The position numbers and the translations under genes are program-made. From NCBI GenBank assembly GCA_964544395.1, contig CAZJAO010000002.1, positions 19,950-83,949 of the forward strand: a DNA stretch of 64,000 nucleotides, given 5' to 3'. Shown piece after piece: positions 18,449 to 26,949 of this stretch. The notes under the pieces were generated by a model. The model was not told where the DNA came from and ran no database searches. It saw only the letters and a program-made list of their open reading frames with translations. Source of the DNA: JAKLIN01 sp964544395 (GTDB lineage Archaea; Nanobdellota; Nanobdellia; Pacearchaeales; GW2011-AR1). Numbering within the stretch: the first letter of the stretch is position 1; each line of letters opens with the position of its first letter.

Positions 18449-19453
18449 TCAAAGATTATTAGTAATAATTAGAGCCAATATGATTATCACTATTTGAAAT
18501 CCGTTTATTAAATTGACAACATCTTTTTCATATACTTTGTGGCTTAGCTTTACTTTCTTTAATATTATTATCGCTAAATGTTCCAGCCCGTAAACTTTAT
18601 CATAGGCTAAATCAAGGCTTCCATCTTCATTTGGTTTGCCAAAGCTTTGTTTTTTCAATCTTCCTCTTGATTTTAATACCATTTCAATTATGTAGGGAAT
18701 GAAGAATAAAACTGCAACTAATTCCAAGCCGCCGATAATTGCTACTGCTGCGAACATCAAACCAATAGCATAAGTCATGGTATTGCCTGCAAAAACTCTT
18801 GCGGGATATCTGTTAAATATGTAGAATGCAATTAGAGCAGCCACCATGATTAAAGCAATGAGACTTAGCCAGCTTTCATTATGCATATATGCAACAAATG
18901 CAAGCGCAGATAAAATTAAGATTCCTTGTCTTGCTTCCAGTCCATTATATCCTGCTAAAAAATTATATGTCGTGGTTGCACCAACAACTCCGATTGGAAT
19001 TGCTATCAAAGGATATAACAATCCAATGTTAATTCCAAATATTGAAGAATTTCCTGCATTGATTACCATTAACGGTACGGCCGAGAATAAAATAAGAATT
19101 AGCCTCGAACGAATTGACAAGCCTCCTCTTTTCCAGCCAAACAAATCATCAATCAATCCAACTCCGGTTACTAAGAATAAAGAGCTTACTATTGCAAAAA
19201 TCAGTATTAAAGTTCCATCGTCTGGTGACTTGAAATAAAATGTCCTGATTGCAATATACAAGAAAATACCGACGAGAGTTCCAAGAATTACAATAATTCC
19301 GCCTGAACCTGCCACATTTCTTTCTCTTTTAGGCTTGTTCATATCTTCCCACACCAAATCTATTTGTTTTGCTTTCTTAATCCACATAGGCATTATTAAA
19401 AGAGTCACAAAGAAACTGATAAGAATTGTCCCGAATAATAATGGTTCAACCAT
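18449..19453 (-). CDS. polyprenyl-phosphate sugar-1-phosphate transferase (MraY/WecA/ALG7 type, AglH-like)
   Basis: A 334-residue integral membrane enzyme that starts lipid-linked glycan synthesis by moving a sugar-1-phosphate (commonly GlcNAc-1-P) onto dolichyl phosphate. About ten hydrophobic segments. The Mg-binding pair is in GLIDDLFGW (Asp102/Asp103), then TTTYNFLAGYNGLE (about 161-174), the conserved Asn-rich loop of eukaryote/archaeal ALG7-type enzymes, and VFAGNTMTY. RGRLKKQSF marks the usual cytoplasmic basic loop. It sits 40 bases downstream of aglB, pairing the first and last steps of N-glycosylation. Confidence 0.9.
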   Translation of the reverse strand: MVEPLLFGTILISFFVTLLIMPMWIKKAKQIDLVWEDMNKPKRERNVAGSGGIIVILGTLVGIFLYIAIRTFYFKSPDDGTLILIFAIVSSLFLVTGVGLIDDLFGWKRGGLSIRSRLILILFSAVPLMVINAGNSSIFGINIGLLYPLIAIPIGVVGATTTYNFLAGYNGLEARQGILILSALAFVAYMHNESWLSLIALIMVAALIAFYIFNRYPARVFAGNTMTYAIGLMFAAVAIIGGLELVAVLFFIPYIIEMVLKSRGRLKKQSFGKPNEDGSLDLAYDKVYGLEHLAIIILKKVKLSHKVYEKDVVNLINGFQIVIIILALIITNNL

Positions 19454-19483
19454 TTACTTCAAACTATTTTTTCGCTTTTAAAG

Positions 19484-20344
19484 TTAATGAAACAAGAGCG
19501 GAGTCAAATAAACTTCCATCAGTCCTGCAATAACAAGCAATCCGATAGAAATTGAAATTAAAATCGCGGCATGTTGGGCAACTTTTGCAAACATTCTGTT
19601 TTTTATTCCATGTCTTGCGATTCCCACACCAAAAATTCCGCCCGCTAATGCTGCTATGAAATAAGCGCTGATTTCGGGAAATCCATGAATCATGTATCTC
19701 GCCAAGCCGAGGGGAATATCTATTAGATTATACTTTGTGAAAATTCCGATGCTTGCAGAAATGACACTCGCATTCCATGCCAGGATAAATATCGCTCCCG
19801 CTCCAAAGACAAGTGAAAATAATAAAGTGAATATCATTACAAGCATATTATTTTCAAAGATAGAAAGAAATTGTACTGGGCTTGCCGCACTTGCAGCGCC
19901 ACTGATTTGGTTGCTTCCCGGAAGATATTGAGTTATGCAACTATTAATATTATTTGGGCTGTTAATTAAACAATAAGTTCCGACTTGTGCATTAAATAAG
20001 GTATTGTCTTGCAAGATAATATACCAAAATGAAAAAGCAATTATGAATCCAACGAAAAGCCACATTAATGCATAAATGGCGTCTTTATGAATTTTCCACA
20101 CACTGACCCCTTCTTCTATTTCATCATTATTTTCTTCACGCCTTATTATAAAATACATGAATGGAAGAGAAAACATAACGCAAAAGGTTACAACCATGAC
20201 CCCAGAATATTGAGACAGAATTGCATCACTGGAAAAAAACCAATGAACAAGAAGCAAGGAAAGAGATGCATATATTATTCCGACAAAGAGCATCTCCCAA
20301 GGTTTTCTCTCCGCTTTTTTTGGGTTGATTAAAGATTCAAGCAT
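19484..20344 (-). CDS. SpoIIM-family (DUF95) membrane protein
   Basis: A 286-residue protein with about five to six hydrophobic segments. The conserved core FTLLFSLVFGAGAIFILAWN, then GIFTKY and HGFPEISAYFIAALAGG near residues 165-240, matches the stage II sporulation protein M family, widespread in archaea that do not sporulate. Biochemical function is unknown; an interaction with other envelope proteins is suspected. It follows the prefoldin alpha gene by 29 bases and precedes the lipid-linked glycan transferase by 30 bases. Confidence 0.85.
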   Translation of the reverse strand: MLESLINPKKAERKPWEMLFVGIIYASLSLLLVHWFFSSDAILSQYSGVMVVTFCVMFSLPFMYFIIRREENNDEIEEGVSVWKIHKDAIYALMWLFVGFIIAFSFWYIILQDNTLFNAQVGTYCLINSPNNINSCITQYLPGSNQISGAASAASPVQFLSIFENNMLVMIFTLLFSLVFGAGAIFILAWNASVISASIGIFTKYNLIDIPLGLARYMIHGFPEISAYFIAALAGGIFGVGIARHGIKNRMFAKVAQHAAILISISIGLLVIAGLMEVYLTPLLFH

Positions 20345-20373
20345 TAAGAAAGAAACGTAGAGGAATTTTTAAA

Positions 20374-20772
20374 TTATTCCTCTGATTTTTCTAGTTTTTG
20401 ATATTCCTGAACAACAACCATGAACTCATTATTTGTTGTTTCGATATTTTTTTCCAGCTCAGCCTCAACATCTTTCAATTTCTTTATTTGTTCAACGATT
20501 AACTCTTTTGTTTCAGGAACATTTTTGCTTACAAAATTATTATCTCCGATATTTACAGTTAAATCTTCAGAAATGATCTTGGCCTTGACATAAATTCCTC
20601 TTCCAACCTGCGCGAATATTTCTTTGTCTTTGGAACCCCTGATTTCATCTAATCCAAGATTCAATGATTCCAATTCAGTTATTCCCCTGTCAACTGCCTG
20701 CAATTGCTGCTGAAGTTGCTGCAATTGCTGTTCAAGCATACTCAATTGAAAAACTATTTCCTGATTTTCCAT
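20374..20772 (-). CDS. pfdA: prefoldin subunit alpha
   Basis: A 132-residue protein. An N-terminal coiled coil (residues about 3-45, Gln/Leu-rich LEQQLQQLQQQ), a beta-hairpin region (EIFAQVGRGIYVKAKI, about 70-85) and a C-terminal coiled coil (about 95-130) match the alpha-type prefoldin, which forms a hexameric co-chaperone with the beta subunit encoded at 50236. The pair is split across the window, as is usual in archaea. Downstream of the EMC3-like gene in the secY unit. Confidence 0.92.
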   Translation of the reverse strand: MENQEIVFQLSMLEQQLQQLQQQLQAVDRGITELESLNLGLDEIRGSKDKEIFAQVGRGIYVKAKIISEDLTVNIGDNNFVSKNVPETKELIVEQIKKLKDVEAELEKNIETTNNEFMVVVQEYQKLEKSEE

Positions 20773-20806
20773 ATTTTTAAGAAATTAATTTGCTTTTAAA
20801 CTTTCC

Positions 20807-21352
20807 CTAAACTACATCAAGGACTTTTCTTAGAATTGCTGTGAATATCAGTGTAAATATCAGATAAAACCAAAACCAAGGAAGGAAGCCCAAAAATGTG
20901 TAAGGATTGACTGTGAAGTAATCATTAAACCATCTGAATAGCAAAATAAAAGGAACACCTGTAAATAAGATTGCTCTGGTGCTTAACTTCATTGTTTTTG
21001 AAAAAGTCTGCTGAACTGATGCCATTTGCTTTTTCTGAAGTTCCAGAAATTTTTCAGGATCATTTCTGACTTTTTTCAATTCCTCTTGCATAGTCTTTTG
21101 TTCTTTTTTCAATTCTCTAAGTTGTTTTTGGTCTGTTGCATATTTCTGTGCGATTATTGAGATTAAAGAAATTATGAAAACAACGATAAGCATTCCGACT
21201 GTTGTGTTCCAGCCTAAAAGCCATCCTGCAGTTGGATTAAGTGCCCAATCAATTGATGATTTAAGATATGGAATTTGATTCCAGAAACCCGCAATCAAAA
21301 TGGACAGAGCCATAATGATAAAAAGCGGCGCATAACTTCCTTGTTTGCTCAT
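20807..21352 (-). CDS. DUF106/EMC3-like membrane protein (Oxa1 superfamily)
   Basis: A 181-residue protein with three to four membrane segments, a long charged helix between them (about 70-110: QKQLRELKKEQKTMQEELKK) and the terminal pair ILFTGVPFILLFRWF / FLGFLPWFWFYLIFTLIF. This layout is the archaeal member (DUF106) of the Oxa1/YidC/EMC3/TMCO1/Get1 insertases. Position directly after secY is the conserved archaeal arrangement, in line with a role in membrane protein insertion. Confidence 0.88.
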   Translation of the reverse strand: MSKQGSYAPLFIIMALSILIAGFWNQIPYLKSSIDWALNPTAGWLLGWNTTVGMLIVVFIISLISIIAQKYATDQKQLRELKKEQKTMQEELKKVRNDPEKFLELQKKQMASVQQTFSKTMKLSTRAILFTGVPFILLFRWFNDYFTVNPYTFLGFLPWFWFYLIFTLIFTAILRKVLDVV

Positions 21353-21388
21353 GTTATTATCTAAGCAGGTTGGTTTTTAAAAGTTGAC

Positions 21389-22825
21389 TTATCCCTTAAC
21401 AAATCTTCCTAAGGAAGGATTAATTATTTCCGGATGCTGTTGTGCAATGCTCTGGTAGAACTGATTTGTAATCATGATTACCAGTAAGATTGATGTTCCT
21501 GAAACTAAAGCCCCCATTAAATCTGTAACAGAAGCAAGAAGTCCAATTGCTATTCCCCCCATTACCGTCAAAGGCATGACATATCTATCTAAGATTGTTT
21601 CTAAGACTCTTTCATCCTGCCTGAATCCTGCAACCTGCAATCCGGAAGCTGCAATCTTATGTGCCTGTGCCTTTGCATCCATTCCAGAGGTCTTAACCCA
21701 GAATACTGCAAATAGCGTTGAGAAAGCCATGAAGAATATTGCATGGATAATTCCTTGCAATATGTATTGGGGCAAGAAACCTCCTCTAATGAGTAAATCA
21801 AGAATATTTGTAGAGCCAATCCAGAATGCAAATCCTGAAACAGCCTGTCCCTGCACGAAATGTCCCAGGAAGGTAAAATGAGACGCAAATCGGGCAAGTC
21901 CCGTACAGGTTCCTCCAGATAGGCATGCTGTTGCTGCATTTTCAAAGATTCCCCCGAAGAGTTGTACATTCGCAACCAAGGCTGCTGTTAAAATAACTGG
22001 AATAACAGAAGCATAGAAGAAAGCTAATGGCTGCTTGACTGTGTATCCTCTTATTCTTCCAAAGGATAAAGGAATTTCAACTTTCAGACTTTGTGCCCAC
22101 ACAACCAATAAGAATATCCCGACCGTTACAGCAATTGCAGCTGCTGCAGAAATTAATTCTACATTCTGTTTTGTGATTAGCGATTGTATCAAAACCAGAA
22201 TCTTTCCTGAACAAGGAACTGTAGAGAAATTAAGCAAGCAATTTCTTCCCTGCTGGTCTATGAATTGTAATGAGCTTGTTATTAATCTCCATGAAACTCC
22301 TGCTGCAATGAACAAGCTTATTCCCTGTCCCAGTCCCCATTTGCCGACTAATTCATCCATGTAATAGATTGCAATTCCACCGAGGATAAGCTGGAATATT
22401 ACAAGCCAGGCAAACCCTGGAGCCGCCTGAAGTCCTTGCATTAAAACGTAAACTATTGCTTCAAATATTATGAAGAAGAATGTTAACATTTTTTGAAGTC
22501 CCTGGAAAAATCTTCTTCCTTCAGGATTTGTTGTATCTATATTCAAGATTCCCGAACCTGCAAGCAGTTGCAGGATAACAGAAGCCATGACAATCGGTCC
22601 AATACCCAATGAGATTATGCTTCCGAAATTTGTTCCAAGAATTATAGCAAGATATTGGAATCTTGACAAAGCATTAGCAGACAATCCGAAAAGGGGAATG
22701 TTAGTAAGTATAAAGAATGAAAGAAGAACAATAATAGTCCACTTTGCTTTTTCTCCGAAGCTAAGTTTTTTCTCTTCGGGAGATTTGATTTCAGGAATAA
22801 ATTTGAGAATCCCTCTAAAATCCAT
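21389..22825 (-). CDS. secY: preprotein translocase subunit SecY
   Basis: A 478-residue, ten-span channel of the Sec translocon. The N-terminal helix FGEKAKWTIIVLLSFFILTN is followed by the plug region, with family segments GLGQGISLFIAAGV (about 163-176), GYTVKQPLAFFYASVIPVIL (about 260-279) and the cytosolic loop ILDRYVMPLTVMGGIAIG near residue 415. Slightly longer than the usual 430-450 residues because of luminal loop insertions. Last gene of the spc-type order after uL15, 2 bases away. Its partner SecE is at 46967; no SecBeta gene is seen. Confidence 0.96.
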   Translation of the reverse strand: MDFRGILKFIPEIKSPEEKKLSFGEKAKWTIIVLLSFFILTNIPLFGLSANALSRFQYLAIILGTNFGSIISLGIGPIVMASVILQLLAGSGILNIDTTNPEGRRFFQGLQKMLTFFFIIFEAIVYVLMQGLQAAPGFAWLVIFQLILGGIAIYYMDELVGKWGLGQGISLFIAAGVSWRLITSSLQFIDQQGRNCLLNFSTVPCSGKILVLIQSLITKQNVELISAAAAIAVTVGIFLLVVWAQSLKVEIPLSFGRIRGYTVKQPLAFFYASVIPVILTAALVANVQLFGGIFENAATACLSGGTCTGLARFASHFTFLGHFVQGQAVSGFAFWIGSTNILDLLIRGGFLPQYILQGIIHAIFFMAFSTLFAVFWVKTSGMDAKAQAHKIAASGLQVAGFRQDERVLETILDRYVMPLTVMGGIAIGLLASVTDLMGALVSGTSILLVIMITNQFYQSIAQQHPEIINPSLGRFVKG

Positions 22826-22826
22826 T

Positions 22827-23303
22827 TTATATCTCTTTATTATCAGCGTTTTCCTTTATAAAAATCTCGCCACCGCTTTTTTTAATTTTCTCTTCTGCAG
22901 CTTTTGACGCACTCATTGATTTTATAAAAAATTTGTTCTTTATATTTCCATCCCCCAAAATTTTGTAAGAGCTTAAATCAAGTTCAATTCCTCTTGCAGT
23001 CTTCTTAGCGATTCCTTTGGCAATAAAGTTATCAAGATTCATTTCAATGTCTCTTAAGTTGATTTTGTTTGCCTTGTCTTTCTTTGTTCCTTTGCTTGTG
23101 ATTCCTTGTTTTCCAAAATAATCATTTCCATAAAGTGCCTGAACTAATGTTTTCTTTTGGTCTCCTCTCTTACCTGTTCCGGCCATTCCTTTTCCTCCTC
23201 TATGCCCGCTTTTCTTATGCTTCTTTCTTGCTCCCCATCCATAAGTTCCGGCTCGCTTTCCTCTGTACTTTCCGGTCTTTCTTTTTCTATGTGTCTTTAT
23301 CAT
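22827..23303 (-). CDS. rpl15: ribosomal protein uL15
   Basis: A 158-residue large-subunit protein with the basic N-terminal extension typical of uL15: KRKTGKYRGKRAGTYGWG, then KKHKKSGHRGGKGMAGTG (about 27-44). The C-terminal globular part shows SYKILGDGNIKNKFFIKS. It overlaps uL30 by 4 bases and ends 2 bases before secY, the conserved archaeal order. Confidence 0.95.
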   Translation of the reverse strand: MIKTHRKRKTGKYRGKRAGTYGWGARKKHKKSGHRGGKGMAGTGKRGDQKKTLVQALYGNDYFGKQGITSKGTKKDKANKINLRDIEMNLDNFIAKGIAKKTARGIELDLSSYKILGDGNIKNKFFIKSMSASKAAEEKIKKSGGEIFIKENADNKEI

Positions 23304-23719
23304 AACATTCTCTCCAATAATTCATTTATTTTTTCTTTGTGATTTCCTAAAACTCCTTCGGGATAATGATATTTGCTCTTGATTCCTCCTCGTGGCGGAT
23401 GCAATCTAAAGAAAGGCTTCAAGTTCAGTTCTTCATATTTTTTCCCCTTCTCAATTTCTTTTGCGACTTCTTTAGCATTAATTTTCTTTGTCTTATCTAC
23501 AAGCTGCCCCCTCTTTTCCACAAGTTTCTCAAATTGACCTTCAGTTATTTCTCCAAATGCAATCATGTCTTTGACTTTTTTGACCATACCCAATTGCTCC
23601 GCTTTTGGATGAGCAATAACTACACATGAATATTTTCTTCTGATTCTTAATCTGTTCAGGGTTTCCTCTACGTCTCTCTTCAAATTAACTTCTCCCCTGA
23701 TTCTTATAAGGCACATCAT
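23300..23719 (-). CDS. rpl30: ribosomal protein uL30
   Basis: A large-subunit protein of about 139 residues in the longer archaeal/eukaryotic form: CLIRIRGEVN at the start, TLNRLRIRRKYSCVVI (about 20-35), and the C-terminal FFRLHPPRGGIKSKYHYPEG. Start choice: ATG at 23719 overlaps the uS5 stop as ATGA (a second ATG follows at 23716). An in-frame ATG at 23752 would place 11 extra residues inside uS5 and is less likely. Confidence 0.92.
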   Translation of the reverse strand: MMCLIRIRGEVNLKRDVEETLNRLRIRRKYSCVVIAHPKAEQLGMVKKVKDMIAFGEITEGQFEKLVEKRGQLVDKTKKINAKEVAKEIEKGKKYEELNLKPFFRLHPPRGGIKSKYHYPEGVLGNHKEKINELLERML

Positions 23720-24534
23720 TTTGCGTTTGTTTTCTCCAATGCATTCATGCATGCTTTAACTAAATTGAATGTTGTTTGCTGTTTGCCAAATGTCTTGCTA
23801 TAAACATCTTTAATACCCGCAAGTCTCAAAACCTTTTTTAATTCATCTGCGACTACTAATCCTGTTCCCTGAGGCGCTGGAATCAAGATAACTCTAACAC
23901 TTCCCGACTTCCCAATAACCTTCATAGGAATTGAATGTTTTTCAGAACAGGAACAGTCAAAACTTCCGCAAGCTCTTCTGATTTTTATCAAATTAAGTTT
24001 GGCTTTTCTTACAGCTTTGTCTCTTGCAGGCAAAGTTTCTTTGGCTTTTCCGTCGCCAACTCCAATATGCCCATCTTCATCACCGACAATTGCCAATGCA
24101 GAGAAATTTGGAACGTTTCCCTCCTTTGTTTTCTTTTGAGTTTGTCTCCAGGCTCTTCTTTTTCCTCCGCCGAATTTTCCTTTTGATTGTCCTACCGAGC
24201 TTAAATCCGATTTCAAATTCATCAAGGAATCAACAATTTTATCCTCGAGAATCTTTTGATTGCTGTCAAGAATTTCATCAATATTCTTTATTTTTCCTTC
24301 TTTGACTTCTCTCCCTAATTTTGTTTTTGGAGTCCAAGATAAAAATTCATTTCTTATTGATGTTTCTTTAGGAGCAACATAAGCTTTTCCTTCCAATTCT
24401 TTCTCTATTTCTTCTTCCAATTCCATTTCTCCCGCATTTATGTCTTTTTCTATTATTTTTTCCGCAGCTTCAGCTACAGGTGAATCATAATCTTCTTTCT
24501 TAATTTCTGTTTTTCTACTGATTTTTTCTGCCAT
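23716..24534 (-). CDS. rps5: ribosomal protein uS5 with acidic N-terminal extension
   Basis: A small-subunit protein, 272 residues. The usual archaeal start, SWTPKTKLGREVKEGKI, is met only at about residue 66, so roughly 60 charged, Glu/Lys-rich residues are added at the N-terminus. The core includes GGGKRRAWRQTQKK, IVGDEDGHIGVGDGKAKE and the C-terminal APQGTGLVVADELKKVLRLAG (shown in part). Starts as TAATG over the uL18 stop, so the extension is in the natural translation unit and not a mis-chosen start. Confidence 0.93.
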   Translation of the reverse strand: MAEKISRKTEIKKEDYDSPVAEAAEKIIEKDINAGEMELEEEIEKELEGKAYVAPKETSIRNEFLSWTPKTKLGREVKEGKIKNIDEILDSNQKILEDKIVDSLMNLKSDLSSVGQSKGKFGGGKRRAWRQTQKKTKEGNVPNFSALAIVGDEDGHIGVGDGKAKETLPARDKAVRKAKLNLIKIRRACGSFDCSCSEKHSIPMKVIGKSGSVRVILIPAPQGTGLVVADELKKVLRLAGIKDVYSKTFGKQQTTFNLVKACMNALEKTNAK

Positions 24535-25028
24535 TAATCTTTTTCAATATTCAATTTAATTTTTTCAAATGAAGATGAAAAATCTTTTTTCATATGTTCT
24601 CCCTTGATTCTGTTTGCTTCGGGAAATATCTTCGCATCATGGCTGAGTTTTAATCCTGCATCGATAAGTCCTTTAAGGAAAGCATAAGGTCTTGTTTTGT
24701 GGTCTGAAGAGGTCATTCCAATATCGAAGATTGGCTTTTCCTTTTTTTCTTTCAAAATCTTTTTTCCCATAAGGAAACCTGTTAAGTAAGCAGCGGTAAT
24801 TGATTTCAAGCTCCCCTCCATTTCTTTGGGCCATCCATACTTTTCAAGATTTTTTGAAGTCAATCCGATTTCAATAGTATCTTTTGCTTCCTTTGAAGTT
24901 ACATATTGTGCAATTATGTACCTGTTTGTTCTTCTAAAAACAATTCTTGGAATGCCTCCGCTAAGCAACTTTATTCTTTTGCCGTAGTCGGTTTTTCCTT
25001 CTCGTCTTCGATTAAATACTTTTTTCAT
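24534..25028 (-). CDS. rpl18: ribosomal protein uL18
   Basis: A 164-residue, 5S rRNA-binding large-subunit protein. It shows RRREGKTDYGKRIKLL near the start, PRIVFRRTNRYIIAQYV (about 27-43), AAYLTGFLMGKK (about 79-90), and FLKGLIDAGLKLSHD (about 117-131), all standard for the archaeal/eukaryotic L5-type uL18. Overlaps eL19 by 4 bases. Confidence 0.94.
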   Translation of the reverse strand: MKKVFNRRREGKTDYGKRIKLLSGGIPRIVFRRTNRYIIAQYVTSKEAKDTIEIGLTSKNLEKYGWPKEMEGSLKSITAAYLTGFLMGKKILKEKKEKPIFDIGMTSSDHKTRPYAFLKGLIDAGLKLSHDAKIFPEANRIKGEHMKKDFSSSFEKIKLNIEKD

Positions 25029-25432
25029 TTTTCTAGTGTGTTAACGTATTCTTTTAGATGAGCCTTGCTTCTGAAGAATCTGTTTCTTATTTTCTTCCTG
25101 ATATCTACTGTTTGCTCCTTCGTTAAAAGCTTTTTGTTTTTTAAATCCTGAACATCTTTTCTCAGCTTTCTTGTGATTGTGATGTACTCTCTCTTTCTGC
25201 TTCTGGCTTTCTTTCTGATATTTCCCGGACCCCTTTTTACTTTTCTCTTAGGGGCAGATCTTCTTGCTTTAATGGGCCTGATTATGATTGCGCCGTCTTC
25301 TTTCAATGCTCTTATATCCTCTTTTGTGATAGCTTCTTTGATTTCATCGAGTCTTGGTTCTACGAAGATTATTCTCTTCTTGCCGACTCCGAAAACTCTT
25401 GCAGCAATTGCTTTCTTTTTATCTAATTTCAT
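25025..25432 (-). CDS. rpl19e: ribosomal protein eL19
   Basis: A 135-residue, archaeal/eukaryote-specific large-subunit protein. KKAIAARVFGVGKKRI (about 5-20) and EDIRALKEDGAIIIRP (about 38-53) are followed by a strongly basic helix region (KRKVKRGPGNIRKKARSRKR). Somewhat shorter than the usual 145-150 residues at the C-terminus. Coupled by 4-base overlaps to eL32 and uL18. Confidence 0.95.
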   Translation of the reverse strand: MKLDKKKAIAARVFGVGKKRIIFVEPRLDEIKEAITKEDIRALKEDGAIIIRPIKARRSAPKRKVKRGPGNIRKKARSRKREYITITRKLRKDVQDLKNKKLLTKEQTVDIRKKIRNRFFRSKAHLKEYVNTLEK

Positions 25433-25794
25433 TTTGCTTCCTTGAGGAATTTAGTTAAATTGAGATTCTGAATATGAACGTTTTCTGCTTTTGCTTTTTT
25501 GGCAATTTCCAATCTTTTCTTATTTCCGACTTTTGCTATGATTGCAATTTCTCCTTTCTTGACTTTTGAAAGGTCTTTCAGATTCTTTATCATAACAACA
25601 TTTTTGTCTTCTATTTTTCCTCTCAAAACCTTTTCTCCTCTGTAACCAATGCTGACAACAGGACCATATCCTTTTCTTTTCTCTCTCATCTTGTTATCTC
25701 TTCCATGAGGTCTTCTCCAAACTTGCTTGTTCTTTCTTCTAAGTCCTGTCTTCGAATATCTTTCCCAGCCCCTTCTCAAAAATTTTGCAGTCAT
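25429..25794 (-). CDS. rpl32e: ribosomal protein eL32
   Basis: A 121-residue, archaeal/eukaryote-specific large-subunit protein: FLRRGWERYSKTGLRRKNK (about 5-23), WRRPHGRDNKMREKRKGYG (about 27-45) and VSIGYRGEK. Basic, no extension. Coupled by overlap to uL6 upstream and eL19 downstream, as in the conserved archaeal spc order. Confidence 0.95.
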   Translation of the reverse strand: MTAKFLRRGWERYSKTGLRRKNKQVWRRPHGRDNKMREKRKGYGPVVSIGYRGEKVLRGKIEDKNVVMIKNLKDLSKVKKGEIAIIAKVGNKKRLEIAKKAKAENVHIQNLNLTKFLKEAK

Positions 25795-26333
25795 ATTTCT
25801 TTGCCCGCCTTATTTATTATGAAAATTCCATCTTGGAAAACTCTCTTATCTCTATTTCTGATTTTTGTTGCTGTTTCTATGTTTGCAGCAGTCTGTCCCG
25901 CAATTTCTTTGTTTACAGACTCTATTGTTATGAATTCTTTGTCTACCTTGACTTCTGCTCCTTCTGGAATCTTTGATTTTCTATTCTGTTTCTCTCCAAG
26001 GAAATTTTTGATAATCAATTCATTGCCTTTTACTTCGGCAGTGATTGGGAAGTGAGAGAAGCATATTTTCATTTGGTATTCAAATTTCTTTGAAACACCC
26101 TTAATCATATTCCTTATATGCGCAATTCCGGTATTGATTCTTTTCTTTTCTTTTTTAGTTGCTTTCTTGCAGCTTATAGTCAAATGATTGCCTTCTTTGT
26201 GAATTTCCAGTTCTTTCAAATCAAGTTTTCTTCTGGTTTCTCCCTGAGAACCTCTGATTATTATGATACTTCCTTCTAAGATAAGTTCCGTGTTTTCCGG
26301 AATTTCTATTTTTTGTGACATTTCTTTCTTCAT
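25791..26333 (-). CDS. rpl6: ribosomal protein uL6
   Basis: A 180-residue, two-domain large-subunit protein. Repeats of the uL6 fold are visible around IIRGSQGETRRKLDL (about 27-41) and EVKGNELIIKNFLGEK (about 99-114). IAHIRNMIKGVSKKFEYQMK (about 70-89) is the conserved inter-domain stretch. It lies one base after uS8. Confidence 0.95.
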   Translation of the reverse strand: MKKEMSQKIEIPENTELILEGSIIIIRGSQGETRRKLDLKELEIHKEGNHLTISCKKATKKEKKRINTGIAHIRNMIKGVSKKFEYQMKICFSHFPITAEVKGNELIIKNFLGEKQNRKSKIPEGAEVKVDKEFITIESVNKEIAGQTAANIETATKIRNRDKRVFQDGIFIINKAGKEI

Positions 26334-26334
26334 T

Positions 26335-26715
26335 TTAATAAAAGTAGGAGATTAAGATTCCTCCGACTCCCTTCTCCATCGCTTCTTCATGGCTCATCAA
26401 GCCCTTGTTAGTTGAGATGATTATTGTTCCAATATTTCTTGCGGGCAAATATCTTTTTCTGTATTTTTCAATTTGGTCTTTGTTTACTGTGAATCTTGGC
26501 TTGATTGATTTGCATTCGATGAAATTGCCGAAAACAACTTCAACACTTCTGTTCTTGCTGTCAATTTTGTATCTCTTGATTGCTTCTTTCTCTTTCATGA
26601 TTTTCAGAATTTCAATTAAGAGGTTAGAGATTCTATCAATCTTGACGTTATCTCTTCCTGCCTTCTTGGCGTTCCTTATCATGTTCAATGCGTCTGCTAC
26701 TATATCTTGTGCCAT
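26335..26715 (-). CDS. rps8: ribosomal protein uS8
   Basis: A 126-residue small-subunit protein binding helix 21 of 16S rRNA. Archaeal form: DALNMIRNAKKAGRDNVKI (about 8-26), FTVNKDQIEKYRKRYLPAR and the C-terminal NIGTIIISTNKGLMSHEEA with the conserved STNKG/MSHEEA signature. Two bases after uS14. Confidence 0.95.
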   Translation of the reverse strand: MAQDIVADALNMIRNAKKAGRDNVKIDRISNLLIEILKIMKEKEAIKRYKIDSKNRSVEVVFGNFIECKSIKPRFTVNKDQIEKYRKRYLPARNIGTIIISTNKGLMSHEEAMEKGVGGILISYFY

Positions 26716-26717
26716 TT

Positions 26718-26948
26718 TTATGAGTATTTTCTGAAGCCAATGTCAACAGCTACTTCTCTGAAGCATTGTCTGCATAAATTTAATCCGTATGAACCTATAT
26801 GTGCCCCGAATCTCCCGCATCTTTCACATTTGTTTAATGCGATTCCATTTTTTCTTACTTTAGGCTTGTTGTGCCTTATGAATTTGTCCATTACAACAGG
26901 CTTGTCCTTGAGCTGTTTCAAAACTTTTCTCCAATCACTTGCGGTCAT
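26718..26948 (-). CDS. rps14: ribosomal protein uS14, Zn-finger form with N-terminal extension
   Basis: A 76-residue small-subunit protein. The zinc ribbon is CERCG ... LCRQC (Cys at about 41, 44, 59 and 62) with GAHIGSYGLN between. Usual archaeal uS14 is 50-57 residues; here about 19 residues (ASDWRKVLKQLKDKPVV) precede the usual start. The first ATG is kept because it lies one base after the uL5 stop. An internal ATG at 26891 would give the standard length. Confidence 0.92.
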   Translation of the reverse strand: MTASDWRKVLKQLKDKPVVMDKFIRHNKPKVRKNGIALNKCERCGRFGAHIGSYGLNLCRQCFREVAVDIGFRKYS

Positions 26949-26949
26949 T

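Noticed and set aside
20360..20382. Perfect 7-bp inverted repeat GAGGAAT/ATTCCTC between pfdA and the SpoIIM gene
   Set aside because: One arm is the last codons of pfdA, there is no T-run, and the loop is A/T only. It may be chance, so not called a terminator.
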